The notes: a model not told the origin generated them from the sequence alone. Shown: positions 6,670-16,144, numbered from the stretch's first letter. The stretch: 64,000 nt of DNA from Pseudomonas sp. RIT-PI-q (GCF_001297125.1 NZ_LHPC01000051.1:1-64000), one strand, 5' to 3'. Numbers and translations: made by a program.

Positions 6670-9315
6670 TTAATTTTCAAAGGCCGGTTGTTCCTGCAAC
6701 GGCAAGTGCAACGTGATGCAGGTGCCGCGCCCTTCGATGCCATCGGCAACGCTGATCCGCCCGCCATGGGCGCCGACCATGCCCTGACAAATCGCCAACC
6801 CCAACCCCGTGCCCTGCCCGCCACGATCACCGCGCGCGGCGGTGTAGAACATATCAAAAATCTTCGCCCGCTCCTCCTCCGGAATCCCCGGCCCTTCATC
6901 GCTCACCGAGAAAAACAGCTCAGTGTCATCAGCCCCGGCACGCAATTGCAGACGACCGTGAGTCGGTGAAAATCGCGCCGCGTTCTCCAGCACGTTGACC
7001 AGCGCCTGCTCAATCAGAGCGGCATGGACGTAAAGCAGCGGCAACTCGGGCGGCACTTCGGTGCTCACCTGCAACGGCGCCAGCACGGCGCGCAGGCGAT
7101 TGAGCGAACTGCCGACAATGTCGGCCGGCGACACCCAGTCCCGCGCCAGCTTCAGGGCACCGTGACCGAGGCGGGTCATGTCCAGCAGGGTCTGAATGTA
7201 GCGATCGAGGCGCTCGGCTTCATCGCGCGTGCCCTCGAGCAGCTCACGACGATCCTCCCGCGGAATGGCTTCGCCGCGGGCCAACAGGCTGTCGATGCTG
7301 GCGCGCATGGACGTCAGCGGCGCGCGCAAATCGTGGGACACCGAAGCCAGCAAGGCGCTGCGCAGTTGCTCGGTTTCGCCGTGCAGCCGCGCTGCTTCAA
7401 GGTCTTCGGCCAATTGCGCGCGGGCCAGCGCCTGGGCCAGCGGCTGGCTCAACGCGGTCAGCAAACGGCGGCGCTGGCCGCTCAAGGTCTGACCCTCTTT
7501 GGCCCACCCGCCGCGCAACGCCAGCGGCCCGTCTTCCACCGACAACGGCCACCACCACCAGCGCCCGAACGGCAACGTGCCGGTGCCCGCGCCCGCCGGT
7601 TGATCGTGTTGCCAAGCCCAATCGGCGGCGGCGCGTTCGGCTTCGGAGAACTCCAGCGGGCCACCGGTTTCGACTTTCCAGCCGCCCTGATTATCGCGAT
7701 TGAGCAGGCACAGTTGCAGATCGCTCCAGCCGTTGAGGTGCTGGGCGGCGGCGCTGACCACGGCCTGACGGTCAGTGGCGGCGGTGAGTTTGCGCGACAG
7801 GTCGAGCAGTTCGGGGGTTTCTTCCTGGGTGTCGCGCAACGCCTGCAATTGCCGCCGTTGCCGCGCCGCGAGGTTGCCGGTGAGGGCTGCCATCAGCAGG
7901 AAGAACAGCAAGGTCAGCACGTCTTCTTCACGCTGGATGCTGAAGGAGAAATTCGGCGGAATGAACAGAAAGTCATAGGTCAAAAACGACAGCGCCGCAC
8001 AGGCCAGCGCCGGGCCGAGGCTGCTGCGCACCGCCACCAGCAACACGGCGGCGAGGAACACCAGCGAGATGTTCGGCAACGGCAAGACACTCGCCACCGC
8101 CCAGGCCAGCGCACTGGCGAGCACCGTCGCGACCAGCGCCAGTGCGTAGTCGAACCAGACCAACGAATGCGCCGCGCGTTGCCGTGGCGGTTGCTGTTCG
8201 TGGTCGCTGTCGATGACGTTGATTTCCAGCCCGCGCGCATTACGCAGCAAGCGTGACGCCAGTCCGCCACCAAACAATCGCCGACGCAAACGCTGCCGTG
8301 ACTGACCGACCAACACCAGGCTGGCACGGCGTTCGGCGGCGTGCTGGATCAGGGTTTTCGCCACTTCGCCGGCCCGCAGCAACACCACTTCGCCGCCCAG
8401 ACGCTCGGCCAGTTGCTGGGCACTTTGCAGGCGCAGGCGCGATTGCTCGTCGCGCACGCTGCCGTTGTCGACATGCACCAGGCTCCACGGCAGATGCCGA
8501 CGCTGGGCGACGCGGCTGGCATGCCGCACCAGCCGCTCGGCCTGCGCATCGCCGTCGACACCGACCAGCAAGCGACCGCGCACGGCCGGCGCATCCTGGC
8601 CGAGCTGGCGATAACCCTGGGCCAAATCGTTATCGACCTGGGCTGCGGCGGTTTGCATCGCCAGTTCGCGCAGCGCGGTGAGGTTGGTCTGGGTGAAGAA
8701 CGCGTCGATGGCCGCCCGCGCCTGCTCCGGCACGTAGACCTTGCCGTCACGCAGACGCTCAAGCAGTTCACGCGGTGGCAGGTCGACCAGCAGCAGTTCA
8801 TAGGCCTCTTGCAGCACCCAGTCCGGCAGGGTTTCACGGACCTGCACGCCGGTGATGCCGCGCACTTGGTCGTTGAGGCTTTCCAGGTGCTGGACGTTGA
8901 CCGTGGTGAAAACGTCGATGCCGGCGGAGAGCAGTTCCTGAATGTCTTGCCAGCGTTTGGCGTGACGGCTGCCGGGGGCGTTAGTGTGGGCCAGTTCGTC
9001 TACCAGCACCAGTTTCGGCTTGGCCGCGAGCAGGCCGTCGAGGTCCATTTCTTCGAGCATCACGCCACGGTATTCCGAGCGCACCAACGGTTGCTGCGGC
9101 AAGCCGCCGAGCAGCGCTTCGGTTTCGGCGCGGCCGTGGGTCTCGACCACACCGGCAATGATTTTCACGCCCTGGCGCAGTTGGGTGTGGGCCGCTTGCA
9201 GCATGGCGTAGGTCTTGCCGACACCGGGCGCCGCGCCGAGGAAAACCTTGAGCCGGCCACGGCCATCGCGGGGCAGGTCTGCTAACAGCGCGTCGGCGCG
9301 GCCGGAGTCACTCAT
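6670..9315 (-). CDS. kdpD: KdpD, sensor histidine kinase for potassium limitation
   Basis: An 881-residue membrane sensor kinase. The N-terminal KdpD domain begins with the Walker A-like motif GAAPGVGKT near residue 30. A universal-stress-protein-like domain follows at about 245-370. Four closely spaced membrane helices lie at about 390-490, then a GAF-like region, the HisKA motif SHDLRAPLTS with phosphoacceptor H661, and an ATPase domain with GTGLGLAI. Length and domain order match the family (E. coli KdpD is 894). It phosphorylates KdpE. A REPIN separates it from kdpC upstream, so its translation level may be set apart from kdpABC. Confidence 0.96.
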   Translation of the reverse strand: MSDSGRADALLADLPRDGRGRLKVFLGAAPGVGKTYAMLQAAHTQLRQGVKIIAGVVETHGRAETEALLGGLPQQPLVRSEYRGVMLEEMDLDGLLAAKPKLVLVDELAHTNAPGSRHAKRWQDIQELLSAGIDVFTTVNVQHLESLNDQVRGITGVQVRETLPDWVLQEAYELLLVDLPPRELLERLRDGKVYVPEQARAAIDAFFTQTNLTALRELAMQTAAAQVDNDLAQGYRQLGQDAPAVRGRLLVGVDGDAQAERLVRHASRVAQRRHLPWSLVHVDNGSVRDEQSRLRLQSAQQLAERLGGEVVLLRAGEVAKTLIQHAAERRASLVLVGQSRQRLRRRLFGGGLASRLLRNARGLEINVIDSDHEQQPPRQRAAHSLVWFDYALALVATVLASALAWAVASVLPLPNISLVFLAAVLLVAVRSSLGPALACAALSFLTYDFLFIPPNFSFSIQREEDVLTLLFFLLMAALTGNLAARQRRQLQALRDTQEETPELLDLSRKLTAATDRQAVVSAAAQHLNGWSDLQLCLLNRDNQGGWKVETGGPLEFSEAERAAADWAWQHDQPAGAGTGTLPFGRWWWWPLSVEDGPLALRGGWAKEGQTLSGQRRRLLTALSQPLAQALARAQLAEDLEAARLHGETEQLRSALLASVSHDLRAPLTSMRASIDSLLARGEAIPREDRRELLEGTRDEAERLDRYIQTLLDMTRLGHGALKLARDWVSPADIVGSSLNRLRAVLAPLQVSTEVPPELPLLYVHAALIEQALVNVLENAARFSPTHGRLQLRAGADDTELFFSVSDEGPGIPEEERAKIFDMFYTAARGDRGGQGTGLGLAICQGMVGAHGGRISVADGIEGRGTCITLHLPLQEQPAFEN

Positions 9316-9367
9316 GCTTGAAGCTCTCTTTTATTCAGGTCGTGATGAGGTGTCTGTTCTGCCGTCA

Positions 9368-9456
9368 TCGCGGGCAAGCCCGCTCCCACAGTAGGCGGTG
9401 TCGGACACACAATGGTTGACCACCCTGGAACGCTGTGGGAGCGGGCTTGCCCGCGA
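9368..9456. repeat. REPIN between kdpC and kdpD
   Basis: Inverted REPs at 9368-9390 and 9434-9456 fill most of the 158-base gap between kdpC and kdpD, inside the operon. Confidence 0.9.
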
Positions 9457-9473
9457 TTGGCGGCGCCACCGAT

Positions 9474-10019
9474 CTACAGGTTTTCCAGCGCGATGTTCAG
9501 CGCCAGCACGTTCACCACCGGTGGCCCCACCAGCGGTTGCTCGATGTGCGCGTCCAGCAACTGCTGAAGCGTAGACACCGGCAGATTGCGCGCCGCCGCA
9601 ACTCGCGCCAGTTGATAGGCAATCGCGGCCGGTGGCAAGTGTGGATCGAGGCCGCTGCCGGAGGTGGTCAGCATTGCCAACGGCACGGCCCCCTGACCTG
9701 GCACCAACAGTTTGTTGGCATCGTCGATCACCCGAGTGGCCAAGGCCGGGTTGCTGGGCGAGAGGTTGCTGGCGCTGCTCGACACGGTGGCGAAAGCGCC
9801 GGCCGATGGCCGTGGGTGGAACCAGGCGTCACCGACGAAATCCTGGGCAATCAGCGACGAGCCACGGACCTTGCCGTCAGCGTCGTGTACGAGGCTGCCA
9901 TTGGCCTGGTCCGGGAAGGCGACTTGGGCCACACCGGTGACCACCAAGGGGTAGGCGACGCCGGTGATGAGGGTCATCAGCACTAACAGGCTCAGGGCCG
10001 GACGTATCATTGTGGACAT
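9474..10019 (-). CDS. kdpC: KdpC, subunit of the KdpFABC potassium pump
   Basis: A 181-residue subunit with one N-terminal membrane helix (about 8-30) and a periplasmic domain. KdpC stabilises the complex and raises potassium affinity. Family features visible are LITGVAYPLVVTG near the start, DFVGDAWFHPRPSA in the middle, and a C-terminal NVLALNIAL segment. GAGGAG lies 6 bases upstream of the ATG. The gap to kdpB is unusually long for this operon because it holds a REPIN. Confidence 0.95.
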   Translation of the reverse strand: MSTMIRPALSLLVLMTLITGVAYPLVVTGVAQVAFPDQANGSLVHDADGKVRGSSLIAQDFVGDAWFHPRPSAGAFATVSSSASNLSPSNPALATRVIDDANKLLVPGQGAVPLAMLTTSGSGLDPHLPPAAIAYQLARVAAARNLPVSTLQQLLDAHIEQPLVGPPVVNVLALNIALENL

Positions 10020-10048
10020 TTCAAACTCCTCGAATTCGGATAAAGACC

Positions 10049-10148
10049 TGTAGGAGCGAGCTTGCTCGCGATGGACTTGAAAGCGCCGCGTTGTGTCAGA
10101 GAGGGCGCGTTATCGTTAACCACCATCGCGAGCAAGCTCGCTCCTACA
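10049..10148. repeat. REPIN of a second class between kdpB and kdpC
   Basis: REP copies with core GGAGCGAGCTTGCTCGCGA at 10049-10071 and 10126-10148. Most of this 100-base unit, including the spacer block GCGTTATCGTT, recurs at 48819-48918. Confidence 0.9.
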
Positions 10149-10159
10149 GGGGGATTGGC

Positions 10160-12220
10160 TTACACCAGGTGCAACGCCGTCAGCAGCATGTCGATCGCCT
10201 TGATCCCCACGAACGGCACCACAATCCCGCCCAGCCCATCGATCAGCAGATTGCGTCGCAGCACCGCCGCCGCGCTCGCCGCTTGCACCCGAACGCCACG
10301 CAATGCCAACGGAATCAGCACCACAATGATCAACGCGTTGAACACGATCGCCGAGAGAATCGCGCTCTGCGGACTGTTCAGGTGCATAACGTTGAGCACG
10401 CCCAGTTGCGGGTAGATCGAGGCGAATAGCGCCGGCAGAATCGCGAAGTATTTGGCCACGTCGTTGGCGATGGAAAACGTCGTCAGCGCACCGCGAGTCA
10501 CCAGCAATTCCTTGCCGATCTGCACCACGTCCAGCAGCTTGGTCGGGTCGCTGTCGAGGTCGACCATGTTCGCCGCCTCGCGCGCCGCTTGCGTGCCGTC
10601 GTTCATCGCCATGCCGACGTCGGCCTGGGCCAGAGCCGGGGCGTCGTTGGCGCCGTCGCCGCACATGGCGACCAGGCGACCGTCGTTCTGCTCGTGACGA
10701 ATGCGCGCCAGTTTTTTCTCCGGCGTGGCTTCGGCCAGCACGTCATCAACGCCCGCCTCGGCAGCAATCGCCGCAGCGGTCAGCGGGTTGTCGCCGGTGA
10801 CCATGACCGTGCGAATCCCCAGTTTGCGCAGCTCGGCGAAACGCTCGCGGATGCCAGGCTTGACCACGTCCTTGAGGTGGATCGCGCCGAGCAATTTACC
10901 GTCGACGCAGACCAGCAACGGTGTGCCGCCGCTCTGGGCAATCTTGTCGATTTCACGGGACAGAGAAGCGGCCAGATCAGCGCGTTTCAGGCCGACGAAA
11001 CCCAGCAACGAATCCACCGCGCCCTTGCGATACACACGGCCCTGATAGTCGACACCGGACAAACGAGTCTCGGCGCTGAACGGCACGGCAGTCAGCAGCT
11101 CGGTGGCTGGCTCAGGTTGTGGGTGAATCCCGCGCAGGTATTCAACAAGGGACTTGCCTTCAGCCGTGTCATCCGCCAGCGAGGCGAACAATGCGCCCTC
11201 GGCCAGTTCCTTGGCAGTGACGCCAGGTGCCGCATGAACTGCGGTGCAACGACGGTTACCGAAGGTGATGGTGCCGGTCTTGTCCAGCAGCAGGACGTGT
11301 ACGTCGCCTGCGGCTTCCACGGCGCGGCCGGATTTGGCGATCACATTCAGGCGCACCAGACGGGCCATCCCGGCGATACCGATGGCCGACAACAAGCCGC
11401 AGATGGTGGGCGGAATCAACGTGACCAATAACGCCACCAGGAACACCAGCGGCAGGCTGCCGTTGGCGAAGTGGGCGAACGGTTGCAGGGTGACGACCAC
11501 CAGCAGGAAGATCAGCGTCAGACCGATCAGCAAGATGTCGAGCGCCACTTCGTTCGGGGTTTTCTGGCGTTTGGCGCCTTCAACCAGGGCGATCATACGG
11601 TCCAGTGTCGATTCGCCAGGGTTGGCGGTAATGCGCACCAGCAACCAGTCGGACACCAGGCGGGTGTTGCCGGTGACGGCCGAACGATCGCCGCCGGACT
11701 CACGAATCACCGGCGCGGATTCACCGGTAATCGCCGCTTCGTTGACCGCCGCGATGCCTTCGATCACTTCGCCGTCACCGGGGATCATTTCCCCGGCTTC
11801 AACGCGCACCACGTCACCCTTGCGCAGGCTGGTGGCGGGCACCACTTGAAAGACGCCGTTGCTGGTTTTGCGTCGGGCGCTCAAGCCTTCGCTGCCGGCC
11901 TTGAGGCTGTCGGCGCGGGCCTTGCCGCGACCTTCAGCCAGCGCTTCGGCGAAGTTGGCGAACAACACGGTGAACCACAGCCACAGGGCGATTTGCGCCG
12001 CGACGAAGGTCGGCACTGCGGTGTCGGGAATGAAGCACAGCACGGTGGTCAGGATCGCGGTCAGTTCGACCACCAGCATCACCGGCGCACGCTGCAATTG
12101 CCGTGGGTCGAGCTTGACGAAGGCTTGCACCAGCGCCGGCCGCCACAGGGCCGAGATCGCGGTTTTCGGTTGCTCCGGCGCCTTGACGGCGGCGGTTTTA
12201 GTAACGGGCATATTCATCAT
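10160..12220 (-). CDS. kdpB: KdpB, P-type ATPase subunit of the potassium pump
   Basis: A 686-residue catalytic subunit that hydrolyses ATP to drive potassium import through KdpA. Diagnostic P-type motifs are TGES (residues 165-168) in the actuator domain, the phosphorylated Asp D313 in DKTGT, and MCGDGANDAPAL in the hinge, with membrane helices around 35-90 and 235-295 and at the C-terminus. AAGGAG overlaps the kdpA stop region, which is 7 bases away. Three in-frame ATGs occur at 12220, 12217 and 12211; the second has the best spacing, so the true start may be one codon in. Confidence 0.97.
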   Translation of the reverse strand: MMNMPVTKTAAVKAPEQPKTAISALWRPALVQAFVKLDPRQLQRAPVMLVVELTAILTTVLCFIPDTAVPTFVAAQIALWLWFTVLFANFAEALAEGRGKARADSLKAGSEGLSARRKTSNGVFQVVPATSLRKGDVVRVEAGEMIPGDGEVIEGIAAVNEAAITGESAPVIRESGGDRSAVTGNTRLVSDWLLVRITANPGESTLDRMIALVEGAKRQKTPNEVALDILLIGLTLIFLLVVVTLQPFAHFANGSLPLVFLVALLVTLIPPTICGLLSAIGIAGMARLVRLNVIAKSGRAVEAAGDVHVLLLDKTGTITFGNRRCTAVHAAPGVTAKELAEGALFASLADDTAEGKSLVEYLRGIHPQPEPATELLTAVPFSAETRLSGVDYQGRVYRKGAVDSLLGFVGLKRADLAASLSREIDKIAQSGGTPLLVCVDGKLLGAIHLKDVVKPGIRERFAELRKLGIRTVMVTGDNPLTAAAIAAEAGVDDVLAEATPEKKLARIRHEQNDGRLVAMCGDGANDAPALAQADVGMAMNDGTQAAREAANMVDLDSDPTKLLDVVQIGKELLVTRGALTTFSIANDVAKYFAILPALFASIYPQLGVLNVMHLNSPQSAILSAIVFNALIIVVLIPLALRGVRVQAASAAAVLRRNLLIDGLGGIVVPFVGIKAIDMLLTALHLV

Positions 12221-12227
12221 TGACTCC

Positions 12228-13922
12228 TTAGAAGCCCATGCTCAGGTGTTCAGCGATTGGGCCCAAAGCCAGGGTCGGCAGGAAGGTCAAACCACCCACC
12301 AGCAAAATGGTCACGGTCAGCAAGGTCACGAACAGCGGACCGTGGGTCGGGAAGCTGTTCTGGCCAATCGGTGCGGTCTTCTTCATCGCCAGGCTGCCGG
12401 CCAATGCCAGTACCGGGAGGATGTAACCAAAGCGCCCGATCAACATGCCCAAGCCCAGCATCAGGTTATGGAACGCGGTGTTGGCACCGAAGCCGCCGAA
12501 CGCCGAGCCGTTGTTGGCACTGGCCGAGGTGTAGGCAGAGGGCAACTGGCTGAAACCGGGGGCGCCGGGGTTGCTCACCGCCGCTACCGGGCCGGGCAGG
12601 CTCGCGGCAATTGCGCCGAGCACCAGTACGCCGACCGGCATCACCAGCAAGGTCACCCCCAACAACTGCACTTCCTTGGCCTGCAATTTCTTGCCGAGGT
12701 CTTCCGGGGTGCGGCCGCTCATCAGGCCGGCGAGGAACACCGCGATCAACACGTTGAGCAACATGCCGTAGAGCCCGGCACCGACGCCGCCGAAGATCAC
12801 TTCGCCGACCATCATGTTGACCAGCGCGACCATGCCGGTCAGCGGGTTGAGGCTGTCGTGCATGGCGTTGACCGAACCGTTGGACGCCGCCGTGGTAGTC
12901 ACCGACCACAGCACAGTGGCGGTGGTGCCGAAACGCGCTTCCTTGCCTTCCAGCGGCGCGGTCTGTTCGACGGCGACGTTGTTCAGGGTCGGGTTCGGTT
13001 GGTATTCAGCCCACAGCGAGGTGGCGCCGCCGATCAGGAACAGCGCGAACATGCAGGCGACAATCGCGCGGCTCTGACGCAGGTCTTTCACGTAGTGGCC
13101 GAAGGTGAATACCAGCGCGACCGGGATCAGGATGATCGAAGCCATCTCGAACAGGTTGCTCCAGGCGGTCGGGGTCTCGAACGGGTGCGCCGAGTTGACG
13201 CCGAAGAAGCCACCACCGTTGGTGCCCAGTTGCTTGATCGCTATCTGGCTGGCGGCCGGGCCGAGCGGGATCACCTGATCGACGCCTTGCATGGTCACGG
13301 CATTCACGTACTGCGCGAAGGTTTGCGGCACGCCCTGCCAGACCAGGTACAGCGCCAGCAACAGGCACAGTGGCAGCAAGCCGTAGAGGGTCGCGCGGGT
13401 CATGTCGACCCAGAAGTTGCCAAGGGTCTTGGTCGATTTGCGACCGATACCGCGGCACAAAGCAACCAGCACGGCGAGGCCGGTGGCGGCGCTGACGAAG
13501 TTCTGCACGGTGAGGCCGACCATCTGACTGAGGTAGCTCAGCGATGCTTCACCGCTATAGGCCTGCCAGTTGGTGTTGGTCATGAAACTGATGGCGGTGT
13601 TGAACGCCAGCGTCCACTCCTGACCCGGCAGGTTTTGCGGGTTCAAAGGCAAGTGGTCCTGGAACAACAGGATCGCGAACAACAGCAGGAAGCCTGCGAG
13701 GTTGAAGGCGAGCAAGGCCAGGGTGTATTTCTGCCAGCTCTGTTCGACCTGCGGATCAACGCCGGCCACTCGATAACACCCGCGCTCCACCGGTCCGAGG
13801 ATCGGTGTCAGCCAGGTGCGTTGCCCCTCCATGACCTTGTAGTAGAAACGCCCCAGAAACGGTGCCGGTATCAGCACCACGGCGAAGAAGGCCAGGATCA
13901 GCCAATAGTCATAACTGTGCAT
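12228..13922 (-). CDS. kdpA: KdpA, potassium channel-like subunit
   Basis: A 564-residue polytopic membrane protein of the superfamily of K+ transporters, with about ten membrane helices. Four degenerate selectivity-filter loops are visible, for example TNTNWQAY, GTNGGGFFGVNS and NNGSAFGG. The ATG at 13922 begins MHSYDYWLIL, the usual Pseudomonas KdpA start. The reading frame runs open further upstream but only across kdpF, which is read in another frame. Confidence 0.96.
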   Translation of the reverse strand: MHSYDYWLILAFFAVVLIPAPFLGRFYYKVMEGQRTWLTPILGPVERGCYRVAGVDPQVEQSWQKYTLALLAFNLAGFLLLFAILLFQDHLPLNPQNLPGQEWTLAFNTAISFMTNTNWQAYSGEASLSYLSQMVGLTVQNFVSAATGLAVLVALCRGIGRKSTKTLGNFWVDMTRATLYGLLPLCLLLALYLVWQGVPQTFAQYVNAVTMQGVDQVIPLGPAASQIAIKQLGTNGGGFFGVNSAHPFETPTAWSNLFEMASIILIPVALVFTFGHYVKDLRQSRAIVACMFALFLIGGATSLWAEYQPNPTLNNVAVEQTAPLEGKEARFGTTATVLWSVTTTAASNGSVNAMHDSLNPLTGMVALVNMMVGEVIFGGVGAGLYGMLLNVLIAVFLAGLMSGRTPEDLGKKLQAKEVQLLGVTLLVMPVGVLVLGAIAASLPGPVAAVSNPGAPGFSQLPSAYTSASANNGSAFGGFGANTAFHNLMLGLGMLIGRFGYILPVLALAGSLAMKKTAPIGQNSFPTHGPLFVTLLTVTILLVGGLTFLPTLALGPIAEHLSMGF

Positions 13923-13930
13923 AGCCGCTC

Positions 13931-14020
13931 CTAGTTCCGGTCCGCGCGCAACAGCGCAACCAACAGATAAATGAACAGCCCCACTGCCAGCAGCAGTGAC
14001 ACCCCGTCCAGAACGCTCAT
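13931..14020 (-). CDS. kdpF: KdpF, 29-residue membrane peptide of the Kdp pump
   Basis: A single hydrophobic helix of 29 residues beginning MSVLDGVSLLLAVGLFIYL and ending in a basic RADRN tail. Its position, 8 bases before kdpA, and its make-up are those of KdpF, the lipid-like peptide that stabilises the KdpABC complex. GGAGAACTTCC lies just upstream of the ATG at 14020. It is the first gene of the operon. Confidence 0.9.
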   Translation of the reverse strand: MSVLDGVSLLLAVGLFIYLLVALLRADRN

Positions 14021-14110
14021 GGAAGTTCTCCGTATTACGGCGTATTGCCGCGTGTGGAGTCATTGTCGTCAGGGAGGCTGTAAAGGAACGAGACCGAGGG
14101 TGTTGGCTGT

Positions 14111-14129
14111 GCATAAAGAAAGCGTAAAG
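14111..14129 (-). promoter_or_regulatory. Candidate KdpE-binding site upstream of kdpF
   Basis: On the minus strand this reads CTTTACGCTTTCTTTATGC. It contains two TTTA-type hexamers (TTTACG and TTTATG) five bases apart, the same layout as the paired TTTATA/TTTACA elements I recall for E. coli KdpE. It lies about 90 bases upstream of the kdpF start. The site was recognised by eye only. Confidence 0.4.
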
Positions 14130-14313
14130 AGTGGGTTTATGCTGGCGTTACAGCGGTGTCTCCGACAAGCTACAAAGCAGTAGCGCTACTTACAGGAAAA
14201 AGGCTGGCCAACATGCGTAACCCCGTTCAGCGGTACTCAAGCAACCTGCAATGGTGCCGTCGTGGCCAGGATGGCCGCGACCCCGGCGCCATCCACTCCC
14301 AGGAGCTGCTCGC

Positions 14314-15189
14314 ATGATCAAAGGCATCGTTTTGGCGGGAGGCTCGGGCACACGCCTGCATCCGATCACGCTCGGGGTGTCCAAACAGCTGTTGCCGGTC
14401 TACGACAAACCGATGATTTACTATCCGATATCGGTCCTGATGCAGGCCGGCATCAAGGACATTCTGCTGATCTCTACTCCGCAGGATTTGCCTCAGTACC
14501 GCAATCTGCTAAGTGATGGCAGCCAGTTCGGGGTGAATTTCAGCTATGCCGAGCAGGCGTCCCCGGATGGCCTGGCCCAGGCTTTTCTGATTGGCGAGAC
14601 GTTCATTGGCAATGATCCTGTGTGCCTGATTCTCGGCGATAACATCTTCCATGGTCAGCACTTTGACGAACAGTTGCAGAAAGCGGCAAAACGCTCGTCT
14701 GGCGCTACGGTGTTCGGCTACTGGGTCAAAGAACCCGAGCGCTTCGGCGTGATTGAATTCGACAGCGATGGCCGCACCCTGTCGATCGAAGAAAAGCCTG
14801 AAAAACCGAAATCCAGTTACGTCGTCACCGGCCTGTATTTCTACGACAACGATGTGGTCGAGATCGCCAAGGCGGTAAAGCCTTCGGCCCGTGGCGAACT
14901 GGAAATCACCGACGTCAACAACGCGTACCTCAAACGCGGCGATCTGCAGGTCGAGCGCTTCGGCCGCGGTTTCGCCTGGCTCGATACCGGCACCCACGAC
15001 AGCTTGCTCGAAGCCTCCCAGTACGTGCAGACCATCGAACACCGCCAAGGCTTGAAAGTCGCCTGCCTTGAAGAGATCGCATATGAAAATGACTGGATCA
15101 ACCGCGAACAACTGTTGGAGCGTGCCCGCTACTTCGGCAAGACCGGTTACGGCCAGTACCTCGCCAAGTTGGCCGGGGAAGAACAATGA
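14314..15189 (+). CDS. rfbA: Glucose-1-phosphate thymidylyltransferase (RmlA)
   Basis: A 291-residue nucleotidyltransferase that joins dTTP and glucose-1-phosphate to give dTDP-glucose, the first step to dTDP-L-rhamnose. The N-terminal signature GGSGTRLHPITLGVSKQLLP (residues 9-28) binds the nucleotide. The motifs LGDNIFHG and ITDVNNAYL are also present. The ATG at 14314 has an AGGAG element about 8 bases upstream. rfbD follows 43 bases later; rfbB and rfbC are not in the window, so the pathway must be completed elsewhere. Confidence 0.95.
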   Translation: MIKGIVLAGGSGTRLHPITLGVSKQLLPVYDKPMIYYPISVLMQAGIKDILLISTPQDLPQYRNLLSDGSQFGVNFSYAEQASPDGLAQAFLIGETFIGNDPVCLILGDNIFHGQHFDEQLQKAAKRSSGATVFGYWVKEPERFGVIEFDSDGRTLSIEEKPEKPKSSYVVTGLYFYDNDVVEIAKAVKPSARGELEITDVNNAYLKRGDLQVERFGRGFAWLDTGTHDSLLEASQYVQTIEHRQGLKVACLEEIAYENDWINREQLLERARYFGKTGYGQYLAKLAGEEQ

Positions 15190-15232
15190 ACGGGATTGAA
15201 ACCGGTAAAGCCAAAGTGGCTGACCTGTTCCC

Positions 15233-16102
15233 ATGAGAATTCTCATCAGCGGCCAGCAGGGTCAGGTCTCACGTGAGTTGCAGCGTCGGCTGGGCGTTGT
15301 CGGCGAATTAATCGTACTGGGCCGTGATCAGCTTGATCTGATGCAGCCGGATCAGATTCGCCAACACGTACAAGACATCCGTCCCGATTTGATCATCAAC
15401 GCCGCGGCCTATACCGCGGTCGATCTGGCTGAAAGCGAGCCGCGAACAGCGTTTGCCATTAACGCTGTGGCCCCAGGTATCTTTGCCGAGGAAGCGCTGG
15501 CACTCGGCATCCCGCTGATTCATTACTCCACCGATTATGTATTCGACGGTATGAAGGTCGGCCCCTACGACGAAGACGACACGCCAAACCCGCTCGGGGT
15601 TTACGGCAAGAGCAAACTGGCGGGTGAACGGGCCATCACTGATGTGCAAGGCAAACATCTTATCCTGCGTACCAGCTGGGTCTATTCGACCCATGGCCGC
15701 AATTTTCTGCTGACGATGCAACGCTTGCTGCAAGAGAAACCAGAGTTACGTGTTGTCGCCGATCAGATCGGGGCGCCTACCTGGGCAGGCACCATCGCCA
15801 ACAGTACCCTGGCCCTGATCGAACGCTGGCATTCGAGTGATACCCTCACCTGGGGGACTTATCACCTGACCACTCAAGGCAAAACCTCCTGGTTTGGCTT
15901 CGCCCAGGCCATCGGCGAAGCGTTACGGCTACAGGGAAAGCCTTGCGCGAATCTGCTGCCTATCCCTTCCAGCGACTATCCAACCCCCGCCGCCCGACCA
16001 CTCAATTCATGCCTGGATTGCAGTCGCCTGCAACGTGATTGGGGTGTCAGCCAACCGGACTGGCAAACCGCGCTTCGCGAGTGTCTCGCCGAACAAACCT
16101 GA
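15233..16102 (+). CDS. rfbD: dTDP-4-dehydrorhamnose reductase (RmlD)
   Basis: A 289-residue extended short-chain reductase catalysing the last step of dTDP-L-rhamnose synthesis. The Rossmann motif is at the N-terminus (ISGQQGQVSREL). NAAAYTAVDLAE and the catalytic YxxxK (Y124, K128 in YGKSK) match RmlD. It follows rfbA and is probably co-transcribed. dTDP-rhamnose may feed the O-antigen locus 7 kb away or another polysaccharide. Confidence 0.94.
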   Translation: MRILISGQQGQVSRELQRRLGVVGELIVLGRDQLDLMQPDQIRQHVQDIRPDLIINAAAYTAVDLAESEPRTAFAINAVAPGIFAEEALALGIPLIHYSTDYVFDGMKVGPYDEDDTPNPLGVYGKSKLAGERAITDVQGKHLILRTSWVYSTHGRNFLLTMQRLLQEKPELRVVADQIGAPTWAGTIANSTLALIERWHSSDTLTWGTYHLTTQGKTSWFGFAQAIGEALRLQGKPCANLLPIPSSDYPTPAARPLNSCLDCSRLQRDWGVSQPDWQTALRECLAEQT

Positions 16103-16120
16103 CCATAAACGGCGATTCCT

Positions 16121-16144
16121 TGTAGGAGCGCGGCTTGCCCGCGA
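16121..16144 (+). repeat. Single REP
   Basis: One REP copy, TGTAGGAGCGCGGCTTGCCC followed by GCGA, with one extra base in the core. No inverted partner is visible. Confidence 0.75.

Noticed and set aside
7024..8256. 410-codon plus-strand frame inside kdpD
   Set aside because: Antisense shadow of kdpD, Gln/Arg-rich, no domain.
11859..13934. 691-codon plus-strand frame across kdpB and kdpA
   Set aside because: Crosses two real genes on the other strand and gives a His/Gln/Arg-rich low-complexity product.
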